DNA of 64,000 bases from Faecalicatena faecalis (GCF_012524165.2 NZ_JABACJ020000006.1:62001-126000); one strand, 5' to 3'. Counted from the first letter of the stretch, positions 17,568 through 27,322 are shown. The notes: a model not told the origin generated them from the letters alone. Translations and numbers: made by a program.

Positions 17568-19058
17568 ATGGATAAGAGAAGAGAACTTCTATTAGACATC
17601 GGCAAGCTGCTGCTCACGGTCACAGCAGCGACAATACTTGGAAAGTTTTTTACGAAGGCAGGATTCCAAGAGGCGAATATCGTAGTTATTTATATCCTGA
17701 ATGTGCTGCTGGTCGCAAGATTTACACATGGATATTACTTTGGGATTGCATCATCCATCATATCTCTGTTGAGCTTTAACTATTTTTTTTCGGCTCCGTA
17801 TTATACGCTTTCTGTGTACGATTCCAGCTATCTGGTCACTTTTGTGATTATGCTGATCACGGCGCTGATTACAAGTGCACTTACCACAAAAGAGAAGCTA
17901 TTGACCCAGGAAGCCATGGAGAAGGGAAATGAAAACCAGATGCTATATCAGCTTGCTAATAATCTTTCAGATGCTTCCGATATTGAAAGTATTCTTAAGG
18001 TGACGATTGAGAGTGTCGGCAGATTGCTTAGGACGGATATCGGATGTATATATATAGGAAAGAGCGGTACGATTTATTTTCAACAGATAGAAGGAGAGCT
18101 GGTCCGCCAGAAGGCGGAGAACTATGATGAGATAGAGAAAAGCCTGGTCAGATTAAAGACACAGTACCGGAAATCGGCAAGGGCCTATGAATATCCGATC
18201 AGGGGTCAGGGGAGGCTTCTGGCTGTTTTAAAGATTAATGGCAGTCTGTCAGAAGAGGAATTAAAAGGAAAAAGCAGGCTTCTGCATGCTATTATTGAGA
18301 ATGTCTCTCTGGCATTAGAGCGTATTGAGATTATGACAGAGCAGATTCAGGATAGACAGAAGATAGAGAAAGAACGTGATCGGGCCAATCTCTTAAGATC
18401 CATTTCCCATGACTTAAGGACGCCTCTGTCAGGAATTATGGGAACCTCGGAAATGCTGATGGATATGACAGATAAGCAAGACAGGCGGTATTGTCTGATA
18501 CAAGGGATATATCAGGATGCAGACTGGCTGAAATCACTGGTCGAGAATGTCCTGAACCTGACCAGGCTTAGGGACGGGGAAGTCCTGATACAAAAAGAAC
18601 CAGAGGCAATCGAGGAAATTATCGGCTGTGCAGTTGCGCATGTGGAAAAGGCTTTTCCAGACAGGGAAATTGATGTCCAGATTCCAGAAGAATTCCATCT
18701 TGTGCCCATGGATGCGAGATTGATGGAACAGGTCATCACTAATCTTTTGGATAACGCGGTAAAGCATACAAAACCAGATGAGAAGATTCAGGTCGCAGTC
18801 TCCTATACCAGGGCAGAGGTCATAGTGACAGTACGAGATGAGGGAGAAGGAATCGCCTCTTGCGATGCTCCCAATATTTTTCAGATGTTCTATACCTCCA
18901 AGACTCGTTCCTCTGATATAAAAAAGGGAATCGGGCTGGGCCTGGCAATTTGCGAGACTGTCATAAAGGCACATGGCGGAACAATTTGCGGGCAGAACCG
19001 TCAGGACCATCAGGACCATCAGGGAGCAGAGTTTATATTTAGATTACCATTTTCATAA
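17568..19058 (+). CDS. KdpD-like sensor histidine kinase, C-terminal half as a separate protein
   Basis: The protein has 496 residues from the ATG at 17568; GAGGG lies five bases upstream, so I prefer it to the GTG at 17556. Residues about 10-110 are four membrane helices of the KdpD DUF4118 type (NYFFSAPYYTLSVYD). A GAF-like region (about 125-250) leads to the kinase core: H281 in SISHDLRTPLSG, N-box DNAVKHT, G-boxes DEGEGI and GIGLGLAI. The KdpD nucleotide-binding and universal-stress domains are absent; they are encoded by the gene at 25260. A nine-base gap of QDHQDH repeats lies near the C-terminus. It forms a two-component pair with the next gene. Confidence 0.87.
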   Translation: MDKRRELLLDIGKLLLTVTAATILGKFFTKAGFQEANIVVIYILNVLLVARFTHGYYFGIASSIISLLSFNYFFSAPYYTLSVYDSSYLVTFVIMLITALITSALTTKEKLLTQEAMEKGNENQMLYQLANNLSDASDIESILKVTIESVGRLLRTDIGCIYIGKSGTIYFQQIEGELVRQKAENYDEIEKSLVRLKTQYRKSARAYEYPIRGQGRLLAVLKINGSLSEEELKGKSRLLHAIIENVSLALERIEIMTEQIQDRQKIEKERDRANLLRSISHDLRTPLSGIMGTSEMLMDMTDKQDRRYCLIQGIYQDADWLKSLVENVLNLTRLRDGEVLIQKEPEAIEEIIGCAVAHVEKAFPDREIDVQIPEEFHLVPMDARLMEQVITNLLDNAVKHTKPDEKIQVAVSYTRAEVIVTVRDEGEGIASCDAPNIFQMFYTSKTRSSDIKKGIGLGLAICETVIKAHGGTICGQNRQDHQDHQGAEFIFRLPFS

Positions 19059-19072
19059 AGGAGCATACAGAA

Positions 19073-19780
19073 ATGTCTAATGAGAGAATACTAATTATTG
19101 AAGATGATATCCAGATACAGAATTTTATGGTATATACGTTAGAAAATGCCGGATTTTCCGTGGAAGGAGCCGTTAGCGGCAGTGAGGGAATCCGTTCCCT
19201 GATTCAGAAAAAGGTGGACCTGGTCCTGCTTGATCTGGGCCTGCCTGATATCGATGGGATGGAAGTTCTGCATAAGATAAGGGAGCGCCTGGATGTTCCG
19301 ATCATCATTGTGTCAGCGAGGGACCAGGACTCAGAAAAGGTCGCAGCCTTGGATGACGGTGCGGATGATTATCTTACTAAGCCTTTTTCTGCCACAGAAC
19401 TGATGGCCCGGATTCGTGTGGCACTTCGCCACTATTACCGTTTCAGTAAGGAAAGGGAAAAGGAACAGCCCGAAGAGGCTGTCTATGAAAACGGTGGACT
19501 TCGCATTGATACCGAAAAGCACATGGCTTACAAAGAGAATGAAGAGATGCATCTTTCCCCGTTAGAGTTTAAGCTGCTGCTTCTTTTCATGCAGAATCAG
19601 GGGAAGGTTCTGACGTATCAGAACATCTTACATAAAGTATGGGGAGACGGGTATGGAAATGATACGCAGGTATTGCGCTCTGTCATGGCATCCATACGCC
19701 GGAAGATTGAAAAGAATCCGGCGAAACCAGAATATATCCAGACCGAGATCGGCGTTGGTTATCGGATGGATGAAAAATAG
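19073..19780 (+). CDS. kdpE: KdpE-like OmpR-family response regulator
   Basis: A 235-residue regulator: receiver domain with phospho-acceptor D54 (LVLLDLGLPDIDG) and Lys of TKPFS, then an OmpR/PhoB winged helix with LSPLEFKLLLLF and GVGYRM at the end. It sits 14 bases after the KdpD-like kinase and just before the kdp structural genes, so KdpE is the natural assignment. Its likely binding sites are the TYYYACA repeats at 19871-19980. Confidence 0.88.
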   Translation: MSNERILIIEDDIQIQNFMVYTLENAGFSVEGAVSGSEGIRSLIQKKVDLVLLDLGLPDIDGMEVLHKIRERLDVPIIIVSARDQDSEKVAALDDGADDYLTKPFSATELMARIRVALRHYYRFSKEREKEQPEEAVYENGGLRIDTEKHMAYKENEEMHLSPLEFKLLLLFMQNQGKVLTYQNILHKVWGDGYGNDTQVLRSVMASIRRKIEKNPAKPEYIQTEIGVGYRMDEK

Positions 19781-19806
19781 CAGTTCGCAAGATGCACAAT
19801 AAAGAA

Positions 19807-19839
19807 AGGCAGATATCGAGATTGGTATCTGTCTTTTTT
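19807..19839 (+). terminator. Terminator after kdpE
   Basis: AGGCAGATATC (19807-19817) pairs with GGTATCTGTCT (19824-19834), 11 bp with two G-U pairs, followed by six T. It separates the regulator genes from the kdp structural operon. Confidence 0.85.
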
Positions 19840-19870
19840 GATAGGGGAAACTTTGTCCCCCGGCTTTACC

Positions 19871-19996
19871 TCTCACAGGATTTTTACATAGAAACCAAAT
19901 TCTCACAGGATTCTCACACACATCTCAGATTCTCACAGGATTCCCACACCCTTACATTGTATTTCCACACCATTCCCACAAAGAAAGCTATATACT
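19871..19996 (+). promoter_or_regulatory. kdp promoter with four tandem KdpE-type direct-repeat boxes
   Basis: Seven-base half-sites of the form TYYYACA occur in pairs, each pair exactly 11 bases start to start: 19871/19882, 19901/19912, 19931/19942 and 19963/19974. The pairs themselves repeat every 30, 30 and 32 bases. Eleven-base spacing is the rule for OmpR/PhoB regulators, and TTTTACA matches the known E. coli KdpE site. TATACT at 19991-19996 begins 11 bases after the last half-site and has no proper -35, as at activator-dependent PhoB-type promoters. The operon starts at 20027. Confidence 0.75.
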
Positions 19997-20026
19997 TCCA
20001 ACAGAAAAGCAGAGAAGGAGGAAAAT

Positions 20027-20353
20027 ATGATGTCAGAGAGATTAGAAAATAAATGCAGAGCGTTGATTGAAGAGCACAAATATGTGGAATGCGAGAAAGT
20101 AATCGTAATGTCCATGATCAAAATGCCGCATTCCGCAGTCCCACATAATTTAATGGGAATCCTGCTGGAAAAGGAACATAATCACATTCTGGCTATGAGG
20201 CATTTCCGGGCAGCTTACGGACTTGATCCGGCTTATGTTCCCGCACGATATAATCTCGATCATTATGGTGAAGTCTTTCCCACGGGATTACGTCAATGTG
20301 CATATACAGAGGAGGACTGCCCAGTAACGAAAGATTCCTATCTCAATATGTAA
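20027..20353 (+). CDS. Small TPR-like protein at the head of the kdp operon
   Basis: A 108-residue, helical, soluble protein. Residues about 40-75 (HNLMGILLEKEHNHILAMRHFRAAYGLDP) read as a tetratricopeptide hairpin, and a second degenerate repeat may precede it. I know no defined function; such proteins occur beside kdp genes in related clostridia and could bridge Kdp subunits or sensor parts. ATG codons at 20027 and 20030 are both possible; AAGGAGG at 20015-20021 slightly favours 20030. Confidence 0.75.
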   Translation: MMSERLENKCRALIEEHKYVECEKVIVMSMIKMPHSAVPHNLMGILLEKEHNHILAMRHFRAAYGLDPAYVPARYNLDHYGEVFPTGLRQCAYTEEDCPVTKDSYLNM

Positions 20354-20424
20354 GAATGATACCAGGCGTCCCAAAGTATGGGCAATCTATAGATATCCTG
20401 GAAACAAAAAGGAGGAAGAGGAAC

Positions 20425-20526
20425 ATGATGGATGTCATTATGATAGTAGTTCTATTGGGCAGTTTTCTGTTAGTGAAATTGTTTGCAGACTTCTGTGAGT
20501 CTCAAGTAGAACCAAAAGAAGAATAA
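20425..20526 (+). CDS. 33-residue single-span membrane protein in the kdp operon
   Basis: ATG at 20425 follows AGGAGG (about 20410-20416). The product begins MMDVIMIVVLLGSFLLVKLF, one hydrophobic helix, and ends with the charged tail ADFCESQVEPKEE. It lies between the TPR-like gene and kdpF. It is not KdpF, which is the next gene, but has the same size class and position and may be another small stabiliser of the Kdp complex. Its coding status rests on the ribosome binding site, the helix and the operon position. Confidence 0.7.
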   Translation: MMDVIMIVVLLGSFLLVKLFADFCESQVEPKEE

Positions 20527-20546
20527 GTGTTGGGAGGAAAGAAAAA

Positions 20547-20630
20547 ATGGATATGATGTTTCTTGGATTTATTATTTTAGCGTTGGGTGTTTATCTTGTT
20601 TATGCATTGATTCACCCGGAAAAGTTATAA
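20547..20630 (+). CDS. kdpF: Potassium-transporting ATPase subunit KdpF
   Basis: A 27-residue peptide starting at ATG 20547 with GGGAGGAAAG upstream. It is one membrane helix ending in the typical KdpF tail YALIHPEKL. KdpF binds and stabilises the KdpABC complex in the membrane. It is often missed because of its size; kdpA begins 34 bases later. Confidence 0.88.
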   Translation: MDMMFLGFIILALGVYLVYALIHPEKL

Positions 20631-20664
20631 AGGAACAGAATAGGAAACAGCAGGAGGAGAAGAC

Positions 20665-22416
20665 ATGTTACAGATTATTCTTACATTGGCAATATTTCTG
20701 ATACTGGTCATCCCTATGGGAAAGTATATGTATCACATTGCCACGGAACAGAAAACATTTGCAGATAAGGTATTCAATCCAGTTGATCATCTGCTTTATA
20801 AAATCTGCGGTATTCAAGGTGAGAATATGGGCTGGAAAAAATATGCCCTGTCACTTTTAACGGCAAACGCAGTGATGGTGTTCATAGGATATTTAGTTTT
20901 AAGGATTCAGCATCTTTTATTTCTAAATCCGAACGGAATTGATGGAATGGAATCCACACTTTCCTTTAATACGATCATCAGCTTCATAACAAACACAAAC
21001 CTACAGCATTATTCCGGCGAGAGCGGACTTACTTATGTAAGCCAGATGTGCGTCATCATTTTCATGATGTTTACCTCTGCGGCCAGCGGGTATGCGGCGT
21101 GCATGGCATTTTGCCGTGGTCTTGCGGGGAGGAAGCTGGGAAACTTTTACCGGGATATGGTCCGAATCACGACGCGTATCTTAATTCCAGTCTCTTTTAT
21201 TGTTGCTTTGATCCTGGTCAGCCAGGGGACACCACAGACGCTGGGCGGAAACCTTACGATACATACAATAGAAGGGAAACTACAGGATCTGGCAATGGGA
21301 CCGGTTGCTGCACTGGAGGCAGTCAAGCACCTGGGAACAAATGGCGGCGGCTTCTTTGGAGCAAATTCGACTACACCTTTTGAGAACCCAACTGTGATTT
21401 CCAATATTGTAGAGATGATTTCTATGATGATCCTTCCAGGAGCCTGTGTTGTGACCTTTGGAAACATGCTGGCTGACAGACGGAGGGAAAAGAAAGCAGA
21501 GGCAGCTAAGAATACTATGCCGGTGGCTGTACCAACAGAACGGCACAGCCGCATATGGATGGGGCGTCAGGGTGCTGTTGTTTTTGGAGCAATGGCAATC
21601 ATCTTTGCAGTGGGCCTTACCCTCTGTTACCATTCAGAAATGGCTGGGAATCCGGTCATCAGTGACATGGGGATAGATCAGAGTATGGGAAGCATGGAAG
21701 GGAAAGAAGTGCGGTTCGGCACTGCACAGTCCGCCTTATTTACTACAGTCACGACATCCTTTACGACAGGAACCGTGAATAACATGCATGATACGCTGAC
21801 CCCGCTCGGAGGTATGGTGCCGATGCTGCACATGATGCTGAACTGCGTATTCGGCGGTAAGGGTGTCGGCCTGATGAATATGATTATGTATGTCATACTT
21901 GCCGTATTTATCTGTGGCTTGATGGTAGGACGTACCCCGGAATATTTGGGGAAGAAGATAGAAGGGAAGGAAATGAAGCTGGTCGCGGTCGTTATCCTGA
22001 TTCATCCACTTCTGATCCTTGGTTTCTCGGCACTTGCAGTATCTATGCAGGATGGGCTTGCAGGGATTACCAATCCGGCGTTCCATGGACTAAGCCAGGT
22101 ATTATACGAATATGCTTCTTCCGCAGCAAATAACGGTTCTGGCTTTGAGGGACTGGCGGACAACAGTATATTCTGGAATGTAACAACAGGACTTGTGATG
22201 TTCTTTGGAAGATATCTCGCGATTGTGGCACAGCTTGCAATTGCAGGCTCGCTTCTTGCAAAGAAGAAGGTAAATGAGTCAATTGGTACTTTAAGAACAG
22301 ACAACGTGACATTTATGATTATCCTTGTATTTATTGTTTATATATTTGCAGCACTGACATTTTTCCCGGCACTTGCACTGGGGCCGATCGGAGAACATCT
22401 GACGCTGTGGATGTAA
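20665..22416 (+). CDS. kdpA: Potassium-transporting ATPase, potassium-binding subunit KdpA
   Basis: A 583-residue channel-like subunit with about ten membrane spans. The four selectivity-filter loops typical of KdpA are recognisable, including TNGGGFFGANSTTPFENP (about residue 225), TTSFTTGTVNNMHDTLTP and SSAANNGSGFEGL. It takes up potassium from outside and hands it to the pump subunit KdpB. It lies between kdpF and kdpB in the standard order. Confidence 0.96.
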   Translation: MLQIILTLAIFLILVIPMGKYMYHIATEQKTFADKVFNPVDHLLYKICGIQGENMGWKKYALSLLTANAVMVFIGYLVLRIQHLLFLNPNGIDGMESTLSFNTIISFITNTNLQHYSGESGLTYVSQMCVIIFMMFTSAASGYAACMAFCRGLAGRKLGNFYRDMVRITTRILIPVSFIVALILVSQGTPQTLGGNLTIHTIEGKLQDLAMGPVAALEAVKHLGTNGGGFFGANSTTPFENPTVISNIVEMISMMILPGACVVTFGNMLADRRREKKAEAAKNTMPVAVPTERHSRIWMGRQGAVVFGAMAIIFAVGLTLCYHSEMAGNPVISDMGIDQSMGSMEGKEVRFGTAQSALFTTVTTSFTTGTVNNMHDTLTPLGGMVPMLHMMLNCVFGGKGVGLMNMIMYVILAVFICGLMVGRTPEYLGKKIEGKEMKLVAVVILIHPLLILGFSALAVSMQDGLAGITNPAFHGLSQVLYEYASSAANNGSGFEGLADNSIFWNVTTGLVMFFGRYLAIVAQLAIAGSLLAKKKVNESIGTLRTDNVTFMIILVFIVYIFAALTFFPALALGPIGEHLTLWM

Positions 22417-22448
22417 AGAGGATAAATGGAAGGGAAGGAGTTTAAGAC

Positions 22449-24503
22449 ATGGCAAAGAATAAGAAGACAAAATTTATTACACGGGATATTTTGAAATCAT
22501 CCGTCATAGGTTCCTTTCAAAAACTAGACCCGAGATATATGGTAAAAAATCCGGTCATGTTTATCGTGGAGGTCGGTTTCTTTATTACGCTGGTTCTGAC
22601 CTTTTCTCCAACATTGTTTGGAGGAAGCGAGGAATACCGAGTCTATAATGGAATCGTGACAATGGTTCTATTCATTACGATCTTATTTGCGAATTTTGCA
22701 GAGTCCGTTGCAGAGGGAAGGGGAAAGGCTCAGGCGGCTTCCCTGAAAAAAACGAAGAAGGACACTAGGGCGAGACTTCTGTTAAATGAGACAGAGCAGA
22801 AGATGATTAATGCTTCGGAACTTAAGAAGGGGGATATTGTTCTTGTCAGGATGGGAGAGGTGATTCCGAATGACGGAGAAGTCATCGAAGGAATTGCATC
22901 TGTGGATGAATCTGCCATTACCGGGGAATCAGCGCCAGTTACCCGTGAGTCCGGTGGGGATTTTTCTTCAGTTACGGGCGGAACAACGGTAGTATCTGAC
23001 TGGTTAAAAATCAGAATTGTGGCAGAACCCGGAGAGTCATTCCTGGATAAGATGATTTCTCTTGTGGAGGGAGCTTCCAGGCAGAAGACACCGAATGAAA
23101 TTGCCTTAAATACGTTGTTGATCGTGCTGACCTTGATCTTTTTAATCGTAGTCGTTACTTTGTATCCTTTCGCTAATTATCTGGGAGTGGAGATTCCAAT
23201 TTCCTGGGCCATCGCACTGATGGTCTGCCTCATTCCGACTACGATAGGCGGGCTTCTATCCGCAATCGGAATTGCTGGTATGGACCGTGTAACAAGATTT
23301 AACGTGATAGCAATGTCAGGAAAGGCTGTAGAGGCTTGTGGTGATATAGATACGATGATTCTGGATAAAACGGGAACGATTACATTCGGCAACCGACTTG
23401 CAGCAGAATTTTATCCGGTAAAGGGGATAGAAAAACGGGATTTGATTCAATACAGCGTAATTTCTTCCCTGTTAGATGAGACACCGGAGGGAAAGTCCAC
23501 AGTGGATCTGGGTAGACAGATGGGATGTAAGCTGAGCCGGGAAGATGCCGGACCGATGCACTTTATTGAGTTTACGGCCCAGACTAAAATGAGTGGTGTG
23601 GATCTTAAGGATGGTACAGTTATTAGAAAAGGAGCTTATGATGCGGTGACCTCTTTTGTCAGGGAATGGAAGGGGACGATACCATCTGATCTGGAAAAGA
23701 TTGTGACGGAAGTCTCCAACTTGGGCGGTACACCGTTAGTCGTATGTGTAAACAACCGGATCTATGGTGTTATTTACCTGAAAGATACAGTAAAGCCGGG
23801 GCTGGTCGAACGTTTTGCAAGACTCCGTGAGATTGGAATCAAGACGATCATGTGTACGGGTGATAATCCACTCACAGCGGCTACCATTGCGAAAGAGGCC
23901 GGCGTGGATGGATTTATCGCAGAATGCAGGCCGGAGGATAAGATTACGGCAATTAAAAAGGAACAGGCAGAGGGAAAACTGGTAGCCATGACAGGGGATG
24001 GTACCAATGATGCACCAGCGCTGGCTCAGGCAGATGTAGGTCTGGCCATGAATTCTGGAACACAGGCCGCAAAAGAGGCCGCAAATATGGTGGACTTGGA
24101 TTCAGACCCGACGAAGGTCCTGGAGGTAGTGGAAATCGGAAAGCAGCTTTTGATTACGAGAGGTTCCTTAACGACTTTTAGTATTGCAAACGATATCGCG
24201 AAATATTTTGCAATCCTTCCAGCCATGTTCACGCTTGTGCTTCCTCAGATGCAGGTTTTAAATATCATGCATTTGGCGACACCCGCCAGTGCAATCCTTT
24301 CTGCACTTATTTTCAATGCAACCATCATCCCATGTCTGATTCCGATTGCAATGAAGGGGGTCAAATACAGACCGATGAAGGCGGAAAAGCTGTTACTGAG
24401 AAATATGGGAATCTACGGACTTGGAGGCGTGATCGTACCATTTGTCGGAATTAAGATGATTGATATGGTGATAGCACCGATTTTGCACCTGATTGGGATT
24501 TAG
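22449..24503 (+). CDS. kdpB: Potassium-transporting P-type ATPase subunit KdpB
   Basis: A 684-residue P-type ATPase. The phosphorylated Asp is D306 in DKTGTIT, the actuator motif is TGES ([11 protein letters not shown]), and the hinge motif is [15 protein letters not shown]. Length and motifs match E. coli KdpB (D307). It hydrolyses ATP to drive potassium into the cell when external potassium is scarce. Confidence 0.97.
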   Translation: MAKNKKTKFITRDILKSSVIGSFQKLDPRYMVKNPVMFIVEVGFFITLVLTFSPTLFGGSEEYRVYNGIVTMVLFITILFANFAESVAEGRGKAQAASLKKTKKDTRARLLLNETEQKMINASELKKGDIVLVRMGEVIPNDGEVIEGIASVDESAITGESAPVTRESGGDFSSVTGGTTVVSDWLKIRIVAEPGESFLDKMISLVEGASRQKTPNEIALNTLLIVLTLIFLIVVVTLYPFANYLGVEIPISWAIALMVCLIPTTIGGLLSAIGIAGMDRVTRFNVIAMSGKAVEACGDIDTMILDKTGTITFGNRLAAEFYPVKGIEKRDLIQYSVISSLLDETPEGKSTVDLGRQMGCKLSREDAGPMHFIEFTAQTKMSGVDLKDGTVIRKGAYDAVTSFVREWKGTIPSDLEKIVTEVSNLGGTPLVVCVNNRIYGVIYLKDTVKPGLVERFARLREIGIKTIMCTGDNPLTAATIAKEAGVDGFIAECRPEDKITAIKKEQAEGKLVAMTGDGTNDAPALAQADVGLAMNSGTQAAKEAANMVDLDSDPTKVLEVVEIGKQLLITRGSLTTFSIANDIAKYFAILPAMFTLVLPQMQVLNIMHLATPASAILSALIFNATIIPCLIPIAMKGVKYRPMKAEKLLLRNMGIYGLGGVIVPFVGIKMIDMVIAPILHLIGI

Positions 24504-24514
24504 GAGGGGAAGAC

Positions 24515-25159
24515 ATGAAAAAAATAGGAAAATCAATCGGAAAAGCATTTATTTTCAGCATTGTTATGATGATACTTTGTTCCTTTGCCTATCCATTGGC
24601 CTTGACAGGAGTCAGCCAGGCCGCAATGAAAGAAAAGGCAAACGGTAATCTGATCGATGAAGATGGAAATCCAACGACAGATAAAGAAAAAGCTGTGGGA
24701 TCCGCTCTGGTCGGACAGGACTTTACAGAGGATTATTTCTTCAGGGGCAGAGTTTCCTCTGTGAATTATAATACTTATACAGAGGAAGAGAAGGAAAGTG
24801 GTGAATATGGGGGTGTATCTTCAGGAAGCTTCAACTATGGGAACTCAAATCCTGATCTGAAGGCACGGATGGAAGAGGATCTGGAAGAATTTCTAGCCTC
24901 CCATCCGGGCGTTGAAAAAGAGGATATCCCATCAGATCTTCTGACGGCATCCGGTTCCGGCCTGGATCCCCATATCAGTCCCAAAGCTGCCGAGATACAG
25001 ATAGAGACTGTGGCTAAGAATTCGGGGCTTTCAGAGAAGACCGTAAAAGAAATCGTAGAGGAAAATACGGAACATAAAACAGGGGGAATCTATGGGGAGG
25101 AACGTGTTAATGTGTTGAAATGTAATCTTGCAATCGCAAAAGAAATGGGATTACTATAA
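24515..25159 (+). CDS. kdpC: Potassium-transporting ATPase subunit KdpC
   Basis: A 214-residue protein with one N-terminal membrane helix (about residues 12-35) and an extracytoplasmic domain. It has the family signature GSGLDPHISPKAAEIQ. KdpC supports ATP binding and assembly in the KdpFABC complex. It is 11 bases after kdpB. Confidence 0.95.
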   Translation: MKKIGKSIGKAFIFSIVMMILCSFAYPLALTGVSQAAMKEKANGNLIDEDGNPTTDKEKAVGSALVGQDFTEDYFFRGRVSSVNYNTYTEEEKESGEYGGVSSGSFNYGNSNPDLKARMEEDLEEFLASHPGVEKEDIPSDLLTASGSGLDPHISPKAAEIQIETVAKNSGLSEKTVKEIVEENTEHKTGGIYGEERVNVLKCNLAIAKEMGLL

Positions 25160-25178
25160 AACGTTTATCCTTGAAGGC

Positions 25179-25202
25179 AGGCAGATATTGTCTGTCTTCT
25201 TC
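25179..25202 (+). terminator. Weak hairpin between kdpC and the KdpD sensor gene
   Basis: AGGCAGA (25179-25185) pairs with TCTGTCT (25191-25197), followed by TCTTC rather than a clean T-run. It resembles the terminator after kdpE and may reduce, not stop, transcription into the next gene. Confidence 0.35.
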
Positions 25203-25259
25203 ACAATGCCAAACTAGCAAGGTGGATTTTGAATATGTTTTAATTGAAGAGGAGGCGTT

Positions 25260-27248
25260 ATGAGAGGGGACAGACCAAGTTCGGAGCTGTTGCTAAGAAA
25301 ACTGCAATATGAAGAAAAGCAAAAGTGCAGAAGGAGCCAGGGAAAGCTTAAGATTTTTCTTGGATATGCGGCAGGTTCCGGCAAGACCTATACCATGCTG
25401 GAAGCGGCTCATGAAGCAAAAGCACATCATATCGATGTGGCGGCCGGATATATTGAGCCGCATAACCGGCCTGATACACAGAAGCTGACAGAGGGGCTGG
25501 AGACAATTCCGTTTCTGGAAGTGGAGTACAAAGGAGTCCGGCTTCGGGAATTCGATCTGGATGCCGCATTGAAGAGACATCCTCAGTTGATCCTGGTAGA
25601 CGAACTGGCCCATACGAATGCGAACGGATGCAGGAATGAAAAGCGGTATCAGGATGTGAAGGAGCTTCTGCGTGCCGGGATTGATGTATATACAACCATC
25701 AACATTCAGCATCTGGAGAGCCTGAATGACCTCGTAGAGAATATTACCGGAATTCAGGTAAAAGAGCGGATTCCAGACAGAGTATTCGATCATGCGGATC
25801 AGGTGGAGATGATAGATATTGAGCCGGAAAATCTGATAGAACGAATGAAAGAAGGGAAGGTTTACGAGAAATCACAGGCAGAGCGTGCGCTGGAGCATTT
25901 CTTTCGGAAGGAAAAGCTGATAGCTCTTCGCGAGATTACGCTTCGGAGGATGGCGGAGCGTGTGAAACGGATTGCAGAGCAAGAGCGCCTGGTTCAGGGA
26001 GAACTGGAATATCACACGGGAGAACATATTCTGGTCTGTATCTCTGCGGCATCCTCGAATGCTAAGGTGATTCGCACGGCGGCACGTCTGGCATATGCCT
26101 TCCAATGTCAGTTTACAGGGCTCTATGTAGAGACTCCGGCAATGCAGGAGGCGGATCACCATACGAAGGCACGTTTGAAGGAGCATCTGGAACTGGCGAA
26201 AACACTGGGAGCCAAAATTGTTACTGTATTTGGGAAGGATGTAGGACGCCAGATTGCGGAGTATGCGGCAGTCAGTAATGTCTCCAAGGTGGTCGTCGGA
26301 AGGACGAACCACAGATTCTTTTTCGAAAGACCGGGCTCTGAAATCCTTGAGAAGTTAAGCTGCCTGGCTCCCAATATTGATATCTATGTGATTCCTGATA
26401 TAAAAGGAGAGGCCCCATACAGAAAAAATGTTGTTCTAAGAAAACGGAAAAATGACTGGAAGAGGATTTTAAAAGATCTGGCAGAAATAACTGCTGTGAT
26501 GATTCTTACAACGGCAGCAGCCTATATGATGCAGAGAGCAGGTCTTACAGAATCTAATATTATTATGGTATATATCCTTGGTGTGCTTCTGTCTTCCTAT
26601 GTTGCCAATCAGCGGATCTATGCCGTCTATTCCTCCGCGTTGGGAGTACTCGCCTTTAATTTTTTCTTTACAGAGCCGTACTTTTCACTAAAGGCTTATG
26701 ACCGGGGGTATCCAGTGACATTTGTGATGTTATTTACAGTAGGCCTTTTTACAGCGACAATGACCTGTAAGTTAAAGCAGCAGAACAGGGAAAATGCCAA
26801 AAAGGCTTACCGTACGGAAATCCTTTTGGAAAACAGTCAGAAGTTAAGGCGATGCAGGACTGAGTCAGAAGTATGGAATCAGATTGCTGTGCAGGCAGGA
26901 AAATTACTGAATCTTTCCCTGCTGATCTATCCAGTAAAAGACAATGGATTGTTGGAATCCCCCTTACTGTTTCCTCGTAAGGGAGATGAAAAAGAAGAAT
27001 TGAAGCAATATCTGAATCCGCAGGAGCGGGCTGTGGTACAATGGGTAGCCGCGAATCATCACCGGGCCGGGGCGTGCACCCACACCCTGCCGACAGCAAA
27101 AGCCATGTATCTGCCCATTCAGGGGGAAGACGACGTGAAAGGCGTCATCGGTATTGTTTTGGAGGAGCGAAGGGAAATTCAGGAATTTAAATATGGACTG
27201 CTGATTGCAATGCTCAATGAGACTGGGGTAAAACTGCAGAATACTTAG
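25260..27248 (+). CDS. KdpD-like sensor, N-terminal half without kinase core
   Basis: A 662-residue protein. Residues about 25-235 are the KdpD domain with Walker A GYAAGSGKT and LVDELAHTN; about 240-375 is a universal-stress-like nucleotide-binding domain; about 400-500 holds four DUF4118 membrane helices (NFFFTEPYFSLKAYDRGYP); the last 150 residues are GAF-like. The chain ends before any His box, so it cannot autophosphorylate. It probably works with the kinase at 17568, which carries its own DUF4118 helices but lacks these sensory domains. It binds c-di-AMP in relatives; that activity is inferred here. The start ATG follows GAGGAGG. Confidence 0.9.
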   Translation: MRGDRPSSELLLRKLQYEEKQKCRRSQGKLKIFLGYAAGSGKTYTMLEAAHEAKAHHIDVAAGYIEPHNRPDTQKLTEGLETIPFLEVEYKGVRLREFDLDAALKRHPQLILVDELAHTNANGCRNEKRYQDVKELLRAGIDVYTTINIQHLESLNDLVENITGIQVKERIPDRVFDHADQVEMIDIEPENLIERMKEGKVYEKSQAERALEHFFRKEKLIALREITLRRMAERVKRIAEQERLVQGELEYHTGEHILVCISAASSNAKVIRTAARLAYAFQCQFTGLYVETPAMQEADHHTKARLKEHLELAKTLGAKIVTVFGKDVGRQIAEYAAVSNVSKVVVGRTNHRFFFERPGSEILEKLSCLAPNIDIYVIPDIKGEAPYRKNVVLRKRKNDWKRILKDLAEITAVMILTTAAAYMMQRAGLTESNIIMVYILGVLLSSYVANQRIYAVYSSALGVLAFNFFFTEPYFSLKAYDRGYPVTFVMLFTVGLFTATMTCKLKQQNRENAKKAYRTEILLENSQKLRRCRTESEVWNQIAVQAGKLLNLSLLIYPVKDNGLLESPLLFPRKGDEKEELKQYLNPQERAVVQWVAANHHRAGACTHTLPTAKAMYLPIQGEDDVKGVIGIVLEERREIQEFKYGLLIAMLNETGVKLQNT

Positions 27249-27271
27249 ATATTATCATAATCTTACTACAC

Positions 27272-27313
27272 AAAAGCCGCCGGCTGGATTTCCTGATCTG
27301 CCTGCGGCTTCTT
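27272..27313. terminator. Terminator between convergent KdpD-sensor and TraX genes
   Basis: AAGCCGC (27274-27280) and GCGGCTT (27304-27310) form a 7-bp stem closed by a long loop. An A-run precedes it and a T-rich stretch follows, so it can serve both strands. Confidence 0.6.
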
Positions 27314-27322
27314 ATATATTTC

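Noticed and set aside
19871..19980. Three TCTCACAGGATT copies at exact 30-base spacing, CRISPR-like at first sight
   Set aside because: Only 12 bases repeat, spacers are short and degenerate copies of the same motif, and no cas genes are present. The 11-base sub-period fits a response-regulator array.
19792..20052. Open frame of 86 codons between kdpE and the kdp operon
   Set aside because: It overlaps a terminator and the repeat array, has no ribosome binding site, and its sequence merely translates the repeats.
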